A DNA stretch of 64,000 bases from Bacteroidota bacterium (GTDB lineage: Bacteria > Bacteroidota > Bacteroidia > Bacteroidales > P3). Both the position numbers and the translations under genes were made by a program. Numbering within the stretch: position 1 is the stretch's first letter; each line of letters opens with the position of its first letter. The notes beneath the pieces were generated by a model, which saw nothing but the letters and a program-made list of their open reading frames with translations, had not been told where the DNA came from and searched no databases. Below are positions 60,401 to 64,000 of this stretch, in pieces. The stretch is from contig JAFNAQ010000008.1 in NCBI GenBank assembly GCA_017860275.1, positions 50,286-114,285 on the forward strand, read 5' to 3'.

Positions 60401-63400
60401 GTTCTTGGGAGAATCAAGAGGTTGCATTTTCTTCCTATACAGGATATGGTGCATATATTGCTTTTAGATGTATGACAACCAGTTCTCCAACAACAAACGC
60501 TTCATATATGGATGATGTTGAAATCTCGTTAATTCCTGGCTGCACAAAACCAACTAATTTATCAATATCAAATATTACCGCAACATCAGCAGAACTTACA
60601 TGGACAAATGGAAACCCAACGGATAATGCATGGTGGTTATATTATAAACCTTCTGCTAATGCAAACTTCGACTCTGTAATAATTACTTCTAATCCTTATA
60701 CATTACAATTATTAAATCATTCCACAATTTATCAAGTAAAGATGAAAACATTATGTTCAAATGATGTTTCAGAAGCATCATCTACATTGAGTTTTCAGAC
60801 TTCATGTGTTTCAACTAACACTTTCCCATGGACAGAAGGATTTGAATCTATAATTACTAATAATCAATTGCCAGCATGTTGGTCTTCTACTCGCTTAAGT
60901 ACATATACTTATACTCAGATTTCAGATTACACAAACTATAATAGAAAAGCACATAGTGGAACAAAATCGGCATATTTTAGATACGGATGTAATGATAGTT
61001 TCTTTACTTCTGCATTTGATTTATTTGCAGGTACAACATATACATTCTCTTTCTGGTATATAACAGATGGTCTAAATGGATGGAATAGCCTTTCTGCTGG
61101 TGTATACTCAAATCAGTACGATTCAAATTTAATCCAAAATGTAGGTAATTCTATATTAAATGCAAAGAATACAACTTATCAACAATTCTTTGGATCATAT
61201 ACTCCATCTGTTTCAGGAACCTATTACTTCGGAATAAATGCTCAAGCTAACACAACTCCTTATTATCTAACTATTGATGATTTAAAACTAGAAATAATGA
61301 GTTGTAGTATCCCTGATAGCGTTTCTTTAAGTAGTATTTTACCTACAAGTGTAACTATGAATTGGAATGCAGGTACTTCTACTTTATGGCAAGTAGAGTA
61401 TAAACCATCTGATTCAACAACATGGATTAAGACAACATCAGCAACAAATTTATTTACATTTACTGGATTAACTCCTAGTACTTCTTATAATTTTAGAGTT
61501 GCAACTTTATGTAATGGTTCTGTAGATACATCTATGTTTGCTAATTTATCGGTAAAAACTCCATGCTCTATGATATCAACACTTCCATATACAGAGAATT
61601 TTGATACCTATGGAACAGGAACAGGTAAATTCCCAACTTGTTGGTCAAAATTTTCTCAGTACTCAGCAACTTACCCATATATAAACACCACTAATTTCTC
61701 ATCCCCAGGATCGATGTATTTCTATGCATATAATAATCAACAAACTTATGCTGCATTTGGACCTATTGATACTTCAATTTCAATGGATACTTTAAGAGTT
61801 AGGTTTAAGATGTACTACACTGCATTAAACTATCATAATCTTCAAGTGGGAATAATGAATAATCCTAATGATATTACTACATTTGTTCCAGTTGATAACC
61901 TACAATCAATAACAGCAATCAGTACATGGCAAGATAAAGAAGTTTCATTGGCATCATATACAGGAACTGGTAGATATATTGCATTTATGACAGCAGCGCC
62001 AGCATCTGCTTATAATTATGGTTATATGGATAATGTAGTAGTGGATTATATTCCAGCATGTGCTAAACCAACCAATTTATCAATATCTAATATTACTACA
62101 ACTACAGCCGACCTTTCATGGACAAATGGCAATGCAAATAATACAGCATGGTGGTTGTACACAAAACTAGCATCCGCAACAACTTTTGATTCCGTTTTAA
62201 TTACCTCAGCTTCACCATATACTATAATAAATCTACTCCCATCAAGTGAGTATGACTATTATATGAAGACAAATTGTCCAACAGAGGTTTCAGAACCAAC
62301 TCCAGTATTTAGTTTTTATACAGCATGTGCACCAATATCCACATTCCCATGGTATGAAGGATTTGAAGCAACATGGCTTCCTATGACAGGAGTTAGTAAT
62401 GCTGCGCAACCTACCAATTGTTGGATAAATATCAATGGAGGTGCAAGTACATCTTACAATTGGAGAAAAACTTCTTCAACAGGTATAGCTTATATTCGTA
62501 CTGGTTCAGGTTCAGCACAATTGTATGGTGCGAACCAATCTATGGGAGATTACTTGATAACACCAACCTTTACTCTAACTGGAAATCAAAGGATAACTTT
62601 CTGGGCAAAAGGGTATTCTACATCAACTAATTATCCAGAAAATATATGGGTAAAAGCCTTTGATGAAACCACTAATGGAGCCTTAGATTCTTTTTCAGAC
62701 ACAACATTGTTTACTAATATTGCATTTATAAATGATACCAACCAATATACTTGGAATGAATACGAATTCCCATTAACAGGACTAGTAGGAAACTATCGTT
62801 TAGTTTTTGCAAGAAATAATAATGTAGGTTATTATTACCATATTGATGACTTAAAGGTAGACAATCAACCAGCATGTCCAAGACCAATTACAGCAAGTAC
62901 ATCGAATATCCAACAAACACAAGCTCAAATTTCATGGACACCAGGCACAGTTACAGATAATGCATGGAAGATTTACTATCGTCAATTGGGAGCTACATCA
63001 TGGGATTCAGTTTACACAACAACAAATCCTCATACATTATATGGTTTAACTTCAACAACCGAATATGAATTCTCTGTTCATACCGATTGTGGAACAGGAG
63101 CATTCTCGGATGGAAGAACAGGAACATTCCGAACTTCTTGTGGGTTTATATCTTCTTTACCATGGGCAGATAATTTTGACACCTATGGAACAGGAACAGG
63201 AGTTATGCCAACATGTTGGGTTAGAAATACATCTTATGCATTACGACCATATGTAAATACAGGAGGATTCTCAGGCAATTGCTTATATTTCTATGCAGGA
63301 ACAGCAGGAACATACGCAATGGCGATAACACCAGAGTTTGATCAAAGTATATCTATGAACTCCTTAATATTAAACTTTAAGTTCAAATCTTATAGTGCGA

Positions 63401-64000
63401 CAAACGATACATTACGCATCGGAATTATGACAGATACAACAGCTGCATCATTTGTTGAGGTTGGTAAAGTATTTGGACCAACAACATGGAATGATTATCA
63501 AGTAAGTTTAGCTTCATACACAGGAACAGGAAAATACATAGGCTTTAGAGTTAATTATGGTGCTTCAAATACATATTCATATGTTGACAATCTAGTTGTA
63601 ACTACAGGTTGTACATCTCCAACTCCACAAACTACAAGTGGAATTACTCAAACTGATGCAACAATAAATTGGTTAGCAGGTGGAAGTGAATCTTCTTGGG
63701 AAGTTAAGTTAGGCTCAGCAGGAGCAGTCACTACTGTAAATAGCACAACTTACACATTCTCTTCTCTAACAGCAGCAACACAATATACTGCATATATTAG
63801 AGCAAACTGTGGAACTGCATACTCAGGATGGGTGCCAGTAAACTTTATAACCGACTCAATACCATTGACAGCAATAGTAACTACAGCCCCAGTAACAACC
63901 TTTACTTACAATACAGCAAGTTTAGTAGGAACATATACTCCAGGAGCAGACACTATCAATGCAGTAGGCTTTGAATACAAAACTACCGCAGCAACAGCAT
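57472..64000 (+). CDS. giant FN3 / choice-of-anchor-J repeat surface protein, 3' end outside window
   Basis: The frame opens with ATG at 57472 (signal MKRLLFFLMALVFAIQGFGQ) and stays open for 2,176 codons to the window end. After an N-terminal beta domain (~20-200), Cys-led fibronectin type III modules start near residues 203, 497, 765, 1024, 1278, 1530, 1802 and 2047. They alternate with ~170-200-residue MAM/choice-of-anchor-J domains (LPYSTSFEN, FPWFEGFES, LPFTETFDTYG, LPYTENFDTYG). These modules occur in T9SS-secreted adhesins and gingipain/hemagglutinin 'cleaved adhesin' domains. A T9SS sorting signal is expected at the unseen C-terminus. Confidence 0.85.
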   Translation, partial: MKRLLFFLMALVFAIQGFGQDVQIGSGTTGQNYFPINTTSAYTYTQQIIKSTEIASSGVVTTGGTITKIRYYWNGTGNFINSQRWKVYLGHTTKSSFTSTTDWIMDTNMTVVFDTNINIPTTPSWFTIYLQTPFIYNGTDNLVIAIDENTPGVASAVASIYGYLSTSQGLRVINSANINPSSPLTGSIANTVSQVKIYFQTPCDIPENLSLVGINSTDATFAWVGGSETQWNVNYKLSSDTVWTSINSITANPYTLTGLSPNTQYDIRINANCGTNGSSNWTPTKSFSTIPIPTQLPYSTSFENSTDNSKWVLINGTQVNKWFIGSGKDLTTGLNVDTLGVSNSLYVSSNANGDTNMYLGGSTANATKIYAARDFFIPAGAKELNLEFDWRANGNASASDFLRAYLVKATDDISAGVVPPSSIDLGGMIGNFPSGTYHWLSKSIYWQHAKFRITESQFPNLGNSNWRLLLHWRNDNTSGTAQPPAAVDNLVMNVVSCPAPDTVNLSNITTSSVDLSWIEKGTATSWNVYYKIGTSSSWSMTIATTIPFTLSGLVSSTPYQVKIQSNCSSDTSYSSLVSSFNTACGNISSFPWFEGFESGAWPAAVTPGNAAAPNCWLNFNKVYTSSLWRRNTNATYLRTGSGSAQMYAGTTTANQHGDYLLTPIISLTGNQMLRFWAKAYSTYNDTLSIMVFNTNAYGRDVLATDVDTSFSVAMQKTFIPSNAFNEYEVDLSQYIGDCRIAFVQSSKGGYYLNIDDVTVMDIPTCKRVTSVGDSNYTVNSADIYWTNGSSSDYAWYLYYKASTATNYDSVAVSSNPYTLTNLTSNTLYQYYIKTNCFSELSEPCQVRSLRTACGIINTLPFTETFDTYGTGSFSSWNPCWSRKTDYSPTSYPMISTSYKVSAPGSVYQYVGSANKRSVICAPMIDTNIYPINTLRVKFKLYMTSLSYRGIEVGIMTNPNDTTTFIPVSSPLVPSLVSSWENQEVAFSSYTGYGAYIAFRCMTTSSPTTNASYMDDVEISLIPGCTKPTNLSISNITATSAELTWTNGNPTDNAWWLYYKPSANANFDSVIITSNPYTLQLLNHSTIYQVKMKTLCSNDVSEASSTLSFQTSCVSTNTFPWTEGFESIITNNQLPACWSSTRLSTYTYTQISDYTNYNRKAHSGTKSAYFRYGCNDSFFTSAFDLFAGTTYTFSFWYITDGLNGWNSLSAGVYSNQYDSNLIQNVGNSILNAKNTTYQQFFGSYTPSVSGTYYFGINAQANTTPYYLTIDDLKLEIMSCSIPDSVSLSSILPTSVTMNWNAGTSTLWQVEYKPSDSTTWIKTTSATNLFTFTGLTPSTSYNFRVATLCNGSVDTSMFANLSVKTPCSMISTLPYTENFDTYGTGTGKFPTCWSKFSQYSATYPYINTTNFSSPGSMYFYAYNNQQTYAAFGPIDTSISMDTLRVRFKMYYTALNYHNLQVGIMNNPNDITTFVPVDNLQSITAISTWQDKEVSLASYTGTGRYIAFMTAAPASAYNYGYMDNVVVDYIPACAKPTNLSISNITTTTADLSWTNGNANNTAWWLYTKLASATTFDSVLITSASPYTIINLLPSSEYDYYMKTNCPTEVSEPTPVFSFYTACAPISTFPWYEGFEATWLPMTGVSNAAQPTNCWININGGASTSYNWRKTSSTGIAYIRTGSGSAQLYGANQSMGDYLITPTFTLTGNQRITFWAKGYSTSTNYPENIWVKAFDETTNGALDSFSDTTLFTNIAFINDTNQYTWNEYEFPLTGLVGNYRLVFARNNNVGYYYHIDDLKVDNQPACPRPITASTSNIQQTQAQISWTPGTVTDNAWKIYYRQLGATSWDSVYTTTNPHTLYGLTSTTEYEFSVHTDCGTGAFSDGRTGTFRTSCGFISSLPWADNFDTYGTGTGVMPTCWVRNTSYALRPYVNTGGFSGNCLYFYAGTAGTYAMAITPEFDQSISMNSLILNFKFKSYSATNDTLRIGIMTDTTAASFVEVGKVFGPTTWNDYQVSLASYTGTGKYIGFRVNYGASNTYSYVDNLVVTTGCTSPTPQTTSGITQTDATINWLAGGSESSWEVKLGSAGAVTTVNSTTYTFSSLTAATQYTAYIRANCGTAYSGWVPVNFITDSIPLTAIVTTAPVTTFTYNTASLVGTYTPGADTINAVGFEYKTTAATA

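Noticed and set aside
1..64000. Prophage, restriction-modification, toxin-antitoxin or other defence island
   Set aside because: No gene with recognisable phage, nuclease, methylase (DNA) or toxin-antitoxin features was found.

Overview
The window is AT-rich DNA from a Bacteroidota chromosome, most likely order Bacteroidales. The evidence is: TAnnTTTG-type -7 promoter boxes, A-rich leaders mostly without Shine-Dalgarno sites, GSCFA, DUF3575, DUF5119 and fimbrillin families, an LptC operon headed by coaX, GldN/PorN-like proteins, and a type IX secretion (T9SS) C-terminal sorting domain. Genus cannot be named from the sequence. No rRNA, tRNA, CRISPR array, prophage or intact insertion sequence was found.

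Layout. 1-2724 (+): envelope phosphotransferase (cut by the window edge), a diacylglycerol-kinase-like lipid kinase, and a SUI1 factor whose gene overlaps it by 89 bases. 3168-10283 (-): one tightly packed nine-gene run, rsgA-dtd-small membrane protein-wecB-prenyl synthase-clpP-two GldN-like proteins-SpoU methyltransferase. 10420-14415 (+): lepA, a membrane protein, and a DRTGG/PHP/HATPase trio usually seen beside [FeFe]-hydrogenases. 15409-18452 (-): a PglC/DegT-type glycan pair, frr and a lipoprotein. 18586-23396 (+): pssA, purS, queA, pyrH and a C69 dipeptidase. 23561-28009: small membrane proteins and lipoproteins, a decayed REP-associated transposase, cutC and GSCFA. 28178-36517 (+): short-form purL, aminopeptidase C, then coaX-barrel-TPR-lptC.

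37741-53013 is the main accessory region. A five-gene fimbrial cassette (DUF3575 protein, DUF5119 lipoprotein, major fimbrillin, second fimbrillin-like lipoprotein, large tip-like protein) occurs twice in the same order. The two copies are separated by two paralogous helix-turn-helix regulators. In both copies a hairpin follows the major fimbrillin gene. 53061-64000 holds a hemerythrin, a T9SS-targeted PNGase F-like protein split by a LamG-like insertion, and more than 2,100 residues of a repetitive FN3/choice-of-anchor-J adhesin that runs off the window.

The least explained signal is in the intergenic DNA. Several gaps carry short arrays with a strict 21-22 bp period (two helical turns). Each repeat is a short core flanked by A and T tracts. 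Each array has its own main core, but some cores recur in other arrays. Two of these sites also share a diverged dispersed repeat of about 105 bp.
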